Shown in pieces: positions 41,869 through 52,504 of a DNA stretch of 64,000 nt. The translations under genes were made by a program, and so were the position numbers. Position 1 is the first letter of the stretch, and each line of letters begins with the position of its first letter. The stretch comes from Tritrichomonas musculus. Lineage: Eukaryota; Parabasalia; Tritrichomonadida; Tritrichomonadidae. The stretch lies in assembly GCA_039105265.1 (NCBI GenBank), contig JAPFFF010000003.1:4030001-4094000 (forward strand), in the 5' to 3' direction. Below the pieces are notes generated by a model that saw nothing but the letters and a program-made list of their open reading frames with translations, made no database searches and was not told the DNA's origin.

Positions 41869-44800
41869 TCATTTTTTCTTAGACTTTTTGTCCTTTTTCT
41901 TTTCTTTTTTATCTTCATCGCTTTTTCTTTCTTTCTTAGGTTTTTTATCTTCGGACTTTTTCTTTTCGTTTTTTCGTTTGAAAAAGTTGAAGAAATGACC
42001 TTTCTTCTCATCTCTACCTTTTATTTCTTCACCTTCTTTATTATTATTGTTGTTGTTGTTGTTGTTGTTGCTTTCATTTGATGCAATTTTGTCAGCTTTT
42101 GGTTCTTCAGGTTTTTCTTGTGTTTGAGCATTTTCAATTCTCTTGTCAACAACAACTTTTATTTCTTCATTATCGTTGTTATTGTTGTTATTATTATTGT
42201 TATTTTCATTATTTTCAATTGATTCAATTGAATCAATTTTCACGATTTGTTGATAATTGTCGTTATTGTTATTTATATTGTTTGAATTAGCTTTCGCATT
42301 TGGTTCAGGCATAACAACGTCAGAAAATTCAAGAAAGCTTTCTTCTTCCTCATCATATCTGTTAACTTCCCTTTTTCTTTTTTCAACTTCACTTTCTTCT
42401 TCACTATTGCCAAAACCTTCATCACTGTAATACACTAACTCTTCATCACTTCTACTTAATTCAATTGTACTTTCTTCTTCAAATTCGCCAGATACAACGA
42501 ATTTTCTTTTATTGTGAAATTGAAAGCTAACGTGCTTTGGTTCAATTTCGTCTTTTATTTTTTCTTCTTCTTCCTCTTCCTCTTCTTCATATTTAGCAGC
42601 ATTTTGGTTTATATCATTTTCTTTGCGAATAATATGTATCAGAGTTGATTCTGAAGAAGTTGAAGGCTTTTGATCAATATCGTCATCTATGGTTTCATCA
42701 TGATCATCATTATTTTCAAATATTGGTGAATTAAGAAGTTTTGGATCAAGATCTGGAGCTGGTGGTAGATCAGGATTACTAGCCATTTCATCTGAATTTG
42801 AATCTATATGTTTTTTATAAAAATCAAAATTAATTTCAACTTTATTTTGGGCATCAATTAAATCATCTTTGCTATTAGTATCTTTTTTATTTGTAATGTC
42901 ATCATCGCTGTCATATGAATTGGTGATATAATTATTATTGTAATTGTAATTATCGAGATAATTTGTTTTATTTTGAAATTGCTCTGAAGATAAGTAATCA
43001 GGTATCTTTGGAGGTTTAGGAACTTCGTTGTTTATATTGTCATATGAATAAGAAATATTATCTGATGATTCTGATATCTCTAATTTATCAGCATTATCGC
43101 TTTTATTTTTAGCTTTTTCTCTGCGACCTTTTAATTTTCTTGATCTATGCCTTCTAATTATTGGCAGAGAGCCTTTTCTTTCTAATTGGTCTGGACTGGA
43201 GTTTACAAGTGATCCAGAAGTAAATGAATTTGAGGATGTAGTCGATGATGTTGATGATGAAAAATCTAATGAATTATCTATCAATGAATCAGAAGAAGGT
43301 GAAGATAATGAAGAATGATCAGATTTAAATTTTTCATCTTGTTTTGTTGATCTGTGAAGTAGAATGGACTTCTGTTTTGGTGATGGAGAGTATGAATTAT
43401 CTTGATTTTGCGATGAACTTCTTTTCCTGCCTTTCTTCTTTGGTTTTCTTGATTTTGATGATTTTGTTGGAGATTCAACGATAAAAGGCTCATTTAAATG
43501 GAGTGAAAGAGAGTTTTCAGTATCAAATTTGTCTTGATCAAGGAAATTTGTAACGACTAAAGATTTAAAGTCAATTTGTAAATTATTTTCATGAGGAGAA
43601 GATATAATAATTTCTTTCTCTTGTTTGTCTTCAAATGGAATATTTGTAGTAATTAACGATTTCGAATCAATTTGTAATTTGATATGAGAAGAATTTTCTT
43701 TGACATCAATATTTGAAAAATTTTTTTCAATTAATGATTGATTATCAATTTGCATTTTTCGATCATGATATGACTCCTTTTTATTTTCTTCTTCTCGATT
43801 TGAACAACTTTTTTCAATCAAAGATTGAGAATCAATTTTTAGTTTTTCTTTTTGAACTGGTTTTAACTTATTTTCATACGTGAAAATATCTGTAGTACTT
43901 CCTAACGAGAGTTTCATGATTTGATGGGTCTGAGTTGATGTGTCAGCTTTGTTTGTGCCTATAAAACTCGATGAAAGAGGAAGTTGCATAAAAACTTCTT
44001 CATCATCTTCATTATTGCCGTTATTCGTTTCGGAATTAGCCGATGAAATTTTGTTCAATTTCTTTTTATCATTATTAACAATAAACCTAGGTGATCCACT
44101 CTGGATTATATCATCGAGGCTATTATCATCTTTTTTAATATTTTCATTTTTAGAAATGTTTTTATTTGTAGCGTTGATACTTACAATACTGATATTAGGA
44201 GTTATAACTCTTTGATTTGATGTATTTTTTTTGGTGTTTTCATCATCTGATATATAATTGTTAACTTCTTTGAACTTTGCTTGTCTCTTATCAATAGGAG
44301 AATATTTTTCTCTATTTTTATTTTGATTACTTCTTCTAACAATAACTTCTTCACTATTTTCACTCTGATCTTCAGTATTATCATCACTATTGTTTTGTTT
44401 GCTAATTGCGTGGTGACGATTTCTTTTTTGGATGTTAACATCATCATTATCAGAATTGGAAGAATCGACATTGTTCTGTTTTTGATATCTATTTTTATTT
44501 GTTTTGCTATGTTTAAAATGTATGTTATCATCAGAATGACTTATAATATCGTCATCGTCATCATCACTGCTATTATAAATATTTTTATTATGTTTTTTGC
44601 TATTTGCTAAATTTAATGATTTTCTTTTATTTTTGTTATTTTTCTTAATAAGTACTTCATCATCGCTGCTATCATATTCAGCATTGTCGTTATTACTTTT
44701 ATTTCTTTTTCTATTATTCGGCAAGTTTAAAGTTTTCCTTCGATTTCTGTTATTCTTTTTGGGGATGAAATCTTCATCATTATCATCACTGTTTTCATCA

Positions 44801-46377
44801 TCACTGTTTTTGTTTTGCTTTCTTGAGCTCGATGCGCTTAACGATTTTCTTTTATTTCTAGTACTTTTATTATTGGCTTCATCATTTTCGCTTTTATAGT
44901 CATTATCTTCATCACTGCTTTCTTCGCTTTTGCTTTTATTTTGTTTTTTCACATTTAAAGCATTTAGAGATTTTCTTTTATTTTTGATGTTTCTGTTGAA
45001 ATTAATATCATCATTATCACTATCATCAATCTTATTTTTGTTCTGTTTTTTGTAATTTGCTGCATTTAATGATTTTCTTTTGTTTTTGTTATAATTGTTG
45101 ATGAAATCAAGAACGTCATCACTATCGTTGTCATAATCATCGCTTTTAATATTGTTGTTCCTGCCTTGTTTTTTGTTGGTTCGATTTTGGCTTTTGGAAT
45201 CTTGTTTGGAAATTATATCGTTATCGCTATTATTACTTTCATTTTCTTCATTGTTTGGTGCTGATTCGCTTACATCAAAAACATTTCCGCTTGATTCATG
45301 GGCAGATGATATTTTATTTCTTCTAGAATGTCGGTTATTGTTTGTTTTATTAATAGGAGCGTATAATTGCTGTTCTTCTTCTATCAATTTCTTAGCTTTA
45401 GCTGGCAATGATTGTTTTTTTCTTTTCTGATAATTGTTTTCTTTTTGATTCGATGATGAATTTCCTTGATTATCTACATGGCGAAATGAAACCTGAGCAT
45501 TTATTTCATTTTGATGATCTGGCTTATTTTTATCACTCGCATTTTTTAAGTTTCCTGTTTCAGAATCGATGCCTTCTTTATTATAATTGTTAGGTCTATC
45601 TTTGATATTATTTTGATAGCTAGAATTTTTTTTTTGTGCTTGGTTAGTTCGATTGTTGCCCATTTCATTTAATATTTGGTCTAGCTCATTCAACGTTATC
45701 TGATTAGGTGACAAATTTCCCTCGATGTGATTGACTTTAACTTTTTCTCCGTTTAAATGTTTTTGGATAAGGTGTTCAATCTGTTGATCAGTAAAAAATG
45801 CTGCCTCTCCAAGAATTGCACCCTGAAAAACTATTTTGTGGTTATGAAGAATAATCTGGAATATTTCTTTTAAAACTTTTTTATTTATTTTTAATGATTT
45901 TGGACCAAAGAATGGATGTGAAAAAATACGGAAAAGTCGTTCTTCTGTTATTGAATTTATACTACTTATGAAATCTATTAAAAATAATAATGTCCGAAAT
46001 CGTCCAGGATATAACTTTATTAGGATTTTTCGCATTACCTTGAGAGATAATGTTGAATCCGTAAATTTGCTTGATAAAAAAAGTTCTTGTGCATCTTCAG
46101 TTATTAATGGCTCTTTTTGAAATATAGAATTAATAAATAAAGAAAGAGCAACAGAAAGAGTTGCCGGATTGGTATATGATGACCAATCAGTGATATGCTT
46201 TGATTTTATTTCGAAAATCAGATCTTCTAAGTGGTTGTCTGTACTTTCAGGATTAAATAATATATCACTATTTTGTCCATTAACTTTTTTAAGCTGATCT
46301 ATTATGTCTTTAATGATAAATGGAACTCTGCCGTGATAAAATTCTATTGGTTCATTAAAAAATCCTCCGATTTCCAT
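41869..46377 (-). CDS. RhoGAP-like domain protein with very long charged repeat-rich tail
   Basis: 1,502 residues from ATG 46375-46377. Residues about 10-165 follow the RhoGAP fold: VPFIIKDIIDQLKKVNGQNSDILF, then NPATLSVALSLFINSIFQKEPLIT, then FRTLLFLIDFISSINSITEERLFRIFSHPFFGP. The Arg finger (GIFR) is absent; the aligned place reads DILFNPES. The rest is disordered and rich in Asp, Asn, Ser and Lys. It holds five or six copies of a roughly 38-residue unit with core NKRKSLN followed by acidic SDDE runs (nt about 44500-45150), and four copies of a unit with core QIDxxSLI (nt about 43500-43850). Asn and Glu runs follow, and the end is Lys-rich (KKKDKKSKKK). It may scaffold a Rho GTPase without stimulating hydrolysis. 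Confidence 0.7.
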   Translation of the reverse strand: MEIGGFFNEPIEFYHGRVPFIIKDIIDQLKKVNGQNSDILFNPESTDNHLEDLIFEIKSKHITDWSSYTNPATLSVALSLFINSIFQKEPLITEDAQELFLSSKFTDSTLSLKVMRKILIKLYPGRFRTLLFLIDFISSINSITEERLFRIFSHPFFGPKSLKINKKVLKEIFQIILHNHKIVFQGAILGEAAFFTDQQIEHLIQKHLNGEKVKVNHIEGNLSPNQITLNELDQILNEMGNNRTNQAQKKNSSYQNNIKDRPNNYNKEGIDSETGNLKNASDKNKPDHQNEINAQVSFRHVDNQGNSSSNQKENNYQKRKKQSLPAKAKKLIEEEQQLYAPINKTNNNRHSRRNKISSAHESSGNVFDVSESAPNNEENESNNSDNDIISKQDSKSQNRTNKKQGRNNNIKSDDYDNDSDDVLDFINNYNKNKRKSLNAANYKKQNKNKIDDSDNDDINFNRNIKNKRKSLNALNVKKQNKSKSEESSDEDNDYKSENDEANNKSTRNKRKSLSASSSRKQNKNSDDENSDDNDEDFIPKKNNRNRRKTLNLPNNRKRNKSNNDNAEYDSSDDEVLIKKNNKNKRKSLNLANSKKHNKNIYNSSDDDDDDIISHSDDNIHFKHSKTNKNRYQKQNNVDSSNSDNDDVNIQKRNRHHAISKQNNSDDNTEDQSENSEEVIVRRSNQNKNREKYSPIDKRQAKFKEVNNYISDDENTKKNTSNQRVITPNISIVSINATNKNISKNENIKKDDNSLDDIIQSGSPRFIVNNDKKKLNKISSANSETNNGNNEDDEEVFMQLPLSSSFIGTNKADTSTQTHQIMKLSLGSTTDIFTYENKLKPVQKEKLKIDSQSLIEKSCSNREEENKKESYHDRKMQIDNQSLIEKNFSNIDVKENSSHIKLQIDSKSLITTNIPFEDKQEKEIIISSPHENNLQIDFKSLVVTNFLDQDKFDTENSLSLHLNEPFIVESPTKSSKSRKPKKKGRKRSSSQNQDNSYSPSPKQKSILLHRSTKQDEKFKSDHSSLSSPSSDSLIDNSLDFSSSTSSTTSSNSFTSGSLVNSSPDQLERKGSLPIIRRHRSRKLKGRREKAKNKSDNADKLEISESSDNISYSYDNINNEVPKPPKIPDYLSSEQFQNKTNYLDNYNYNNNYITNSYDSDDDITNKKDTNSKDDLIDAQNKVEINFDFYKKHIDSNSDEMASNPDLPPAPDLDPKLLNSPIFENNDDHDETIDDDIDQKPSTSSESTLIHIIRKENDINQNAAKYEEEEEEEEEKIKDEIEPKHVSFQFHNKRKFVVSGEFEEESTIELSRSDEELVYYSDEGFGNSEEESEVEKRKREVNRYDEEEESFLEFSDVVMPEPNAKANSNNINNNNDNYQQIVKIDSIESIENNENNNNNNNNNNDNEEIKVVVDKRIENAQTQEKPEEPKADKIASNESNNNNNNNNNNKEGEEIKGRDEKKGHFFNFFKRKNEKKKSEDKKPKKERKSDEDKKEKKKDKKSKKK

Positions 46378-46500
46378 AAAAAACGAATACAAGAGTTTAA
46401 AATTTTAAACTTTTTGATTTTTAATACAAAAAGTTTCATATTTTTGTTTGAATGTGCAAAAATTCGATACCGTTTACTTTTGTTTAAAAAAAAAAAATAA
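46378..46500. promoter_or_regulatory. Short bidirectional promoter region
   Basis: Only 123 bases separate the two divergent ATGs at 46377 and 46501, so both promoters must overlap here. The stretch is AT-rich with an A-run directly before 46501. No exact TCAYW Inr was found on either side. Confidence 0.5.
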
Positions 46501-47550
46501 ATGGATAGGCAATGCGAAATTCTACAATATAAAATACAGCAGCAGTTAACATTGCAAAGTGATGAAGTTGGTCGTCTTAGTAATTTAATGGTCTTGTTAA
46601 AAGGCGACATTATCACTGCTCGTGATCAAATTCAAAAACTTGATAATGAAATTAGTCTTGCGAAACAATTTAAAAAAGGGCGTGATAAACGATTAAGAAT
46701 ATCACATAATGCAGATTTGTCAAAATTAATAATTGCTCATCATCAAGCCATTCAAATGCTTTCAGAAGAACAAGAAAAAGAAATTGATAATCTTCAAAAT
46801 GATTTTAGCCAAACTTTGGCTGAGATAACCAAAAATCAAGAAAATTTGGGATCTGATAAATTCTATACAATTCAAAAAAGCATTGAAGAAGCTAAAGCAA
46901 AACTGAGTGCAACTATGTCCATATCAGAAACTGCAGCAAATATGCCCCCTGATCCACTTGATGTCACAATGCTTGAAACTCAGAATGAGAGGATTAAACA
47001 GCTTCAAAACATGCTAATGTCAAAAAATAAAGAACGAAATGAAAGTTTAAAGAAATCAAAAAACCAGCTTACAATCTGTGTCGAAGCGTTAGAAGAAATA
47101 GATCATAGTTATGAAGTTAACGCCACGCACCTCCATTCTGAACTTGAAAAAATTGATAATAAATACAAAATTGATGTAGCTCAATTAACTGATAATCATC
47201 GCCATCGAATTATTATGCTAAAAGAAAAACTTAAAGAAGCTAAATTAAAATGTAAAGCAGCTCAGAAATCTTTTCAAAGAATTCAAAGCAATAACAGAGA
47301 ATCAATGTCTCTAAATATGAGACAAATGGAAATTGTAAGAACAACAACAGTTCCTCCTGCTAAATTCCAAGTAGATGAAGACGACCATATCAGATTCAAA
47401 GAACTCCAAAAGCATCATCAAAAAGCAAGTGCTTTGTTACAACAAAAGAATGAAAACTTGCAAAGGGCAAGAGAAGTTAACGAGAGTTTAAAAAGGCAGA
47501 TAAACAGCTTCCTCTTTCAGCAAAGATTTGGAGTGATTCCAAATCAATAA
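46501..47550 (+). CDS. Coiled-coil protein, function unknown
   Basis: 349 residues, nearly all coiled coil. Segments 1-125 and 155-270 have clear heptads (MVLLKGDIITARDQIQKLDN; HSELEKIDNKYKIDVAQLTD). A Pro break lies near 145-155 (NMPPDPLDVT) and a second near 280-290 (TTTVPPAKF). The last helix ends FLFQQRFGVIPNQ. The layout resembles small axonemal or coiled-coil scaffold proteins, such as those of the dynein regulatory complex, but no diagnostic motif is present. It is divergent from the RhoGAP-like gene with a shared 123-base promoter gap. Confidence 0.75.
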   Translation: MDRQCEILQYKIQQQLTLQSDEVGRLSNLMVLLKGDIITARDQIQKLDNEISLAKQFKKGRDKRLRISHNADLSKLIIAHHQAIQMLSEEQEKEIDNLQNDFSQTLAEITKNQENLGSDKFYTIQKSIEEAKAKLSATMSISETAANMPPDPLDVTMLETQNERIKQLQNMLMSKNKERNESLKKSKNQLTICVEALEEIDHSYEVNATHLHSELEKIDNKYKIDVAQLTDNHRHRIIMLKEKLKEAKLKCKAAQKSFQRIQSNNRESMSLNMRQMEIVRTTTVPPAKFQVDEDDHIRFKELQKHHQKASALLQQKNENLQRAREVNESLKRQINSFLFQQRFGVIPNQ

Positions 47551-47774
47551 TGAAGAGTATTGTTTTTTTATTTTTTTAATGTTATATATAAAATGTTATT
47601 TTTATTGTCGTTCTTTGGTTTTCATATTCACTAAAAAAATAAGGCATGATTAAAGCAGTATGAAATTTAGGTATTATCATAGTGTTGGTAACAAGTAAAA
47701 AATAAAAAAAGATTAATTTAGAAAAAAAAGTTCTTATTCGGTAACAAGCAAAAAAGTTATGAATCTTTTTTGAT

Positions 47775-48212
47775 TTATTTGTTTATATTCGAAACATTGC
47801 GGCCCATATGAGAGCTCAGATCAATTGATTGATCAACTATAGAAAATATTGGAATAACTTGATGTCGTATTTTGAATTTAATAGAATTATCTACAAGGGA
47901 ACTTTTATAAACAATACTAAAGAGAGATGAAAGTTCATCAAAATTCCTACAAAGAGAGCCAACTTTGCAACGTTGATATGTTAGTAGTGTGTTTTTAATT
48001 GTAGCATATAAAGTTTGGAAAGCATTTTTCTGATTTTCTATAATTTTTTCCAGATTATTATTCTCTGTTTCCTGATTATTTTTAATTGTTTCTTGATTTC
48101 CTATATTTTTTATATTGTAAAACGATTTTTCAATCAGCATATTAAAGCATTCTTCAAGTGTGGGCATCCTTTCTAGAAGCCATTGAGCTTTCGCGGCTGT
48201 CATAGAATCCAT
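47775..48212 (-). CDS. Small helical protein, function unknown
   Basis: 145 residues starting MDSMTAAKAQWLLERMPTL. There are three helical stretches, one with Asn/Glu-rich coiled coil (NNQETENNNLEKIIENQK). The C-terminus is less ordered. No domain is recognised. Codon use and an intact frame with a clean ATG suggest a real gene, but at this length the call is moderate. Confidence 0.5.
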   Translation of the reverse strand: MDSMTAAKAQWLLERMPTLEECFNMLIEKSFYNIKNIGNQETIKNNQETENNNLEKIIENQKNAFQTLYATIKNTLLTYQRCKVGSLCRNFDELSSLFSIVYKSSLVDNSIKFKIRHQVIPIFSIVDQSIDLSSHMGRNVSNINK

Positions 48213-49427
48213 TTATCAAAATCAGAAAAAAATGAAAATTTTATACACAAAAAGTTAATTATAGAGTTTGTTGACAATTAAGGGGGACCTTTCCCCGTTT
48301 ACTATTTTAACTAAAACGATTAATATTTGACCCAAATATCATCGTCTTGATTCAAAATTTAATTGAAAACTAAAAAATGAAATAACTAAATGTTTGGGCT
48401 TTCAGGTGATTTTCATTTTTGTCACATATATCATATAATAGGTGGTTTACAAAAATCTTTGATGTATTAGTGCAAAATGGCATAAAATAGACTATTTTAT
48501 GAAAATTTTAATCAAAATTTAAAATGGTCTATTGTCCCTTTGTTGATTCAGATTTGTATATATATAATCAATTATTTGAAATTCATAAAATAAAACTTTA
48601 TTAATAATATTGGTATGTTTCAAATTTATGAATTTCAAAAAACTTTGAGCTTTATGTAAAACTTAAGATTCGAATTTTAATTATGTCTGTCATTGTTAAA
48701 TACCAGATTTTGTATGAAATTCGAAAAATGGTAAAATAATAATAAATATATATTATGATAAAAAAATTGAATATGATTAAAATTAGCTGTATATTTAGGA
48801 TAAAATTGATATGAGTAATATTAGGAATAGGTGTTGCTTTATTTGACGTTTAATTAAATTTGTGGATGATGAAGTTCAAAAATTGATTTATTTAATAAAC
48901 GGTAAACGTCAATATTCGATTGAAAAATTGTGGAAATCTAAAGTAAAAACATAAAGAATGTAATTAATGACTTCATTAATCAATTTTATGAATATATTTG
49001 AATAATAAAGTATTAAAAAAAAGGCAATTGAAGGTTCAGATTAATGTGGAATTGGAGTCAAGTGAAGTGAAATTGAAATTCAGAGCAATCTTTAACTCCT
49101 CAGAAAAAGTGCAGATTATAAAAATCTTTCTCTCAGAATTCTTAAACACTACCCTCAGAAATACCTTGGTCTATTAAAAATATTAATTCAAAATTCTATA
49201 TAACTTCAATATTTTTATCAAAAAATAAATGATGTTTTAAGATTTTAAATTCATATTAGTATGCTATTGGATGTGAAATTTTGCTTGAAATCAATGAAAA
49301 AATGACATTATAAATTTTATTAATATCCGATAAGTTTTTCTAACCTCCATAAAAATATGGTCAAAATTGGCCTGACGTTCATGTTTTATGGATTAATTGA
49401 ATTTTGCAACGCGTTGAAATAAAAACA
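48213..49427. other. AT-rich intergenic region
   Basis: About 1.2 kb with no reading frame. TTAAGGGGGACC near 48280 and a weak inverted GTCCCTTTG near 48535 resemble transposon ends but do not match well enough to call. Nothing else was seen. Confidence 0.4.
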
Positions 49428-49432
49428 TCACA
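49428..49432 (+). promoter_or_regulatory. Candidate Inr (TCACA)
   Basis: TCACA with A(+1) at 49430, 11 bases before the ATG of the ubiquitin-like-domain gene. Confidence 0.45.
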
Positions 49433-49440
49433 AATTTAAT

Positions 49441-50097
49441 ATGCGTGTGAGCTACGCGCATACACATTCGCAGCAATTCGATTTGGCCAATGAGCCAATT
49501 GCAGAAGAGCGTGTGAATGTGCTTGTTAATGGTATTTCACTCAATCTCAATCCATTGGACACTTTATTGTCAATTGAAGAAATGTTTGGTATTCGCCAAA
49601 TGAGGTTTGTATCAAATGGTCGTGTTCTTATTCCTGCTTCTTCATTAAAATTTAATGGTGTTAAAGATGGCGATGCAATACTTGCTCTTGGTCCAAAAAG
49701 TAATGATTCCAATTTATTATCCCAAAAGAAAACTATAATGAATCAACAAAAGTTCTTCTCGATCAAAAAGCTCAAAGAAAGGTTTGACAAAAATTGGGCT
49801 AACAAGTTTGTTGACCCTGACTCAATTTATGAACAATTGCGTGATGCAACTGATCCAAAAACAGCTCATGAGTCTGCTCGACTTTCTGATCTTTTTAAGA
49901 TGAGAGTAGAGAGCAACTCATCAGCATATAGAAAAGTTTGCACAAAATTTTCTGATGATAATATTTCTAATCTTCCTGTCGAAAATAGCAACTTCTCAAA
50001 GCAAAGCAAAAGCAAGAAAATTGTAACTGTTATTCCTGAAAAGCCGTTATCTCCGTCCACTACTTCCCTTCCGGAATTGTGGATACACAATGCCTAA
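49441..50097 (+). CDS. Protein with N-terminal ubiquitin-like domain, function unknown
   Basis: 218 residues. Residues 23-85 have the beta-grasp order of ubiquitin-like folds: VNVLVNGISLNLNP, a helix LDTLLSIEEMFG, MRFVSNGRVLIPASS, then VKDGDAILALG. There is no C-terminal Gly-Gly, so it is a fixed domain rather than a conjugated tag. The middle (DPDSIYEQLRDATDPKTAHESARLSDLFKMRVESN) is helical. The C-terminus is Ser/Lys-rich. It has an Inr motif 11 bases above the ATG. It lies just left of a decayed inverted-repeat element. No role is known from sequence. Confidence 0.65.
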   Translation: MRVSYAHTHSQQFDLANEPIAEERVNVLVNGISLNLNPLDTLLSIEEMFGIRQMRFVSNGRVLIPASSLKFNGVKDGDAILALGPKSNDSNLLSQKKTIMNQQKFFSIKKLKERFDKNWANKFVDPDSIYEQLRDATDPKTAHESARLSDLFKMRVESNSSAYRKVCTKFSDDNISNLPVENSNFSKQSKSKKIVTVIPEKPLSPSTTSLPELWIHNA

Positions 50098-50266
50098 GAA
50101 TCCAAACAATAGGATTTTTTTGGGCGTCTGTGTTCAGAGAAAATGGCTATTTTTTACGTTTTATAATTTTATTGCTTGGGCACATTGTTGCTAATTTTTT
50201 TTTTTTAAAGCTATCCTATTCCTTTTATGTTTTGAATTTATTATATATAATTAGGTTTTATTTTAA

Positions 50267-51561
50267 TACCCTCAAGTGACCTTTATTTCGTCAGACAAAA
50301 TTTTATACTCTCAATTTCTCTCAATTTATTCAAAAAAATAAAAAATAATGAAAATAAAACTTCAAAATTCAGATAAAAGTCCTTGAATATGAGATATTTT
50401 TAAAATTCCTTTGGTAGATTTGTTTATTTCATCTTATCTTTACTTATGGTGCAGTTTATTTCTATTTTTTAAATTTTCTCTCAATATATAATTTCGAATA
50501 TCTTTACAAGTTAACATTTTTTCTTAGATTATTTATGTATTTTGAGGTTTTATCGGATTTGAAATTGATTGGAATCAGAAATATTAGTGGTTCCCCATCA
50601 AAATATGTTTTAAAAAATCATAAAAATTGAAATATCTTGATAATTAAATAGCGTTAAAGAATTTCCTTTGGTCAAGTTTTTTATTTTTATGTAATAATAA
50701 ATATATATCATTTTGAAAAGTGGTGGCAATTTATACGTTATAGCATATAAGGATTAAAAATAAAGTCATTAAATCTTAAAGAATGAAAGAAAAAAATAAT
50801 GCATCTCATATAATAAATGTTTTTTATTCATAAATCACTGTTTTATTCTAAATTAAAAAGAAAAGATAAGAATTTAATTGAAAAAAAAGTAAACATGGCA
50901 ACATTATTAGGTCTAAAAAAGCAAATTTATGACAGAAACAAATAATAAAACAAGATTTAAACATTAAAATATTAAAAAAAATGGTTTAGTTAAATTGAAT
51001 ATTTCAGAAATATTTTAAAAAAATAACATTAAGCCCGAGTTAAAGTTCTTTAATGAGGTTTTTATATTAATATTGTTACTGATATATTGAAATTTACGAT
51101 CTATTTGAAAGATCAGAAAAAAAAATGAGTAGAAAAACATGAAAAAACATGAAAATATTGATGAATGCGCTTTGTGTTTTGTAGAGGATTAATTGGCTTG
51201 GATCATTGCTTGCTATAATCAAGGAATATCTAGAAAATTGAAACTCTTTCGAATAGTCGTAGTGATATGACTATTCGAGTTTATTTCAAAAATTGTGCAA
51301 AACCGCTGAAAAAAACAATAAATATTTGAAATAAGGTATTCCTTTTTCTAAAATTTGATTTAATATAAAGATATATTTAGATTTTACGTGAAAAGAAAAT
51401 TTTATTTTTTTTAAACTTTGAAAATCCATTGAGATTGAATATTTTTTTTAATTTTATCAGAATTTATTTTGAATATATTTCAGAATGCATTGAAATTTAA
51501 GTAACATAAATGGAAGCATACTTTCAAAAAGTCCAGACGAAATAAAGGTCCTCTCAGGGTA
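50267..51561. mobile_element. Decayed mariner-sized element with about 30-bp terminal inverted repeats
   Basis: The left end reads TACCCTCAAGTGACC, then TTTATTTCGTCAGAC. The right end, inverted, reads TACCCTGAGAGGACC, then TTTATTTCGTCTGGAC. The core GACCTTTATTTCGTC is exact at both ends. TA lies at both outer borders, which fits the TA target of Tc1/mariner elements, and the 1.3-kb length is typical of a full mariner. No transposase frame survives; every frame is closed, so it is either long dead or an internal replacement. A perfect 10-bp hairpin lies at 51249-51278. The neighbouring genes at 49441 and 51845 appear unaffected. Confidence 0.7.
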
Positions 51562-51825
51562 TGAAAGATTAAAATTGCTTTTTCAGTTTATTGTTCGATT
51601 ATTTTTTCTGAAACTAAATTTTAACCAAAATTTTGGTCATCGATTTCTCACAAATTTTATAACATTATTCAATATAAATACAGATCATATTTAACGTGAA
51701 TGTTTTAAAAAAAAAATAGTTTAAATGCATGTACGGCATCTAATTGACGGTTAGATTATTTTCAGGTCACTAACCGTTAAAATTATTTCAAAACTATTTT
51801 TTTTTTCAATCAATTTTTACTCTCT

Positions 51826-51830
51826 TCATT
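51826..51830 (+). promoter_or_regulatory. Candidate Inr (TCATT)
   Basis: TCATT with A(+1) at 51828, 17 bases before the ATG at 51845. Confidence 0.4.
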
Positions 51831-51844
51831 TTTTAGTTTTCTAT

Positions 51845-52504
51845 ATGTCAAGTCTGGGGGTTCTTAACCCAGAAGATGATTTCTCAGATCAATACTTTGA
51901 TTCGGGGCAGTATTCGGAAAGTTTTCAAGGATTCGAAAGTTTCAATGACATATATTCTGAAAAGGATTTAATTGATTTTTCTTTCGAAGATGAGTCAAAT
52001 TTTACCCCAACACCAATTGACTCAGGGCAAGGTAATGAGTCTCCACCTGGCCAATATAAAAGCTCATTGATTCTTAAATTGAGGTCAGATTTATCCAAAT
52101 TTTCTACTATCGTATCTCAAAACTTGAGCAATCAGCCATCCCCAAACAAAGTTTGGCTTGTCGATTTCAAAGATGGTTCATTTACTAATCATCAATCTTT
52201 CGGCGACCCGACAAGGGCACCAAAAAGAAAGGTTGATCTTTCACGTAATGAACTGTCCTTTAAAGATCGCTTTTATGCTATTTTTACTACCAAAAAAAAG
52301 TTTGAGAAGAAATTGGTTAAGCAAATTCATAATTACATTAGAAAACCATTTGGTTTTGAGCGTATGTCTCGTGAGGAATTTCGCCGTATTGACCTATATT
52401 TCCAAAATTATGCTAAGTACAGCGAACAAATTCTTAGATACTTAATCCATCATCAAGAAGAAATTTTCGATAAATTTCTTTCAAAGTCTTTAAGCAACTC
52501 TTAA
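51845..52504 (+). CDS. Protein of unknown function
   Basis: 219 residues. Residues 1-75 are acidic and disordered (Asp, Ser, Phe, Gln-rich). A middle stretch holds VWLVDFKDGSFTNHQSFGDP. The C-terminal 80 residues are basic and helical (LSFKDRFYAIFTTKKKFEKK; FRRIDLYFQNYAKYSEQILR). The split of acidic and basic halves suggests a nucleic-acid or cytoskeletal binding protein, but no family is recognised. The ATG is supported by an Inr motif 17 bases upstream. It lies between two transposon relics. Confidence 0.6.
   Translation: MSSLGVLNPEDDFSDQYFDSGQYSESFQGFESFNDIYSEKDLIDFSFEDESNFTPTPIDSGQGNESPPGQYKSSLILKLRSDLSKFSTIVSQNLSNQPSPNKVWLVDFKDGSFTNHQSFGDPTRAPKRKVDLSRNELSFKDRFYAIFTTKKKFEKKLVKQIHNYIRKPFGFERMSREEFRRIDLYFQNYAKYSEQILRYLIHHQEEIFDKFLSKSLSNS

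Noticed and set aside
44202-44899. Open frames of about 100 codons on both strands within the RhoGAP-like gene
   Set aside because: They are shadows of the Asp/Asn/Ser/Lys-rich repeats and their products are hydrophobic low complexity.
48278-48545. Possible transposon ends AAGGGGGACC and inverted GTCCCTTTG
   Set aside because: The match between the two ends is poor and no target duplication was found.
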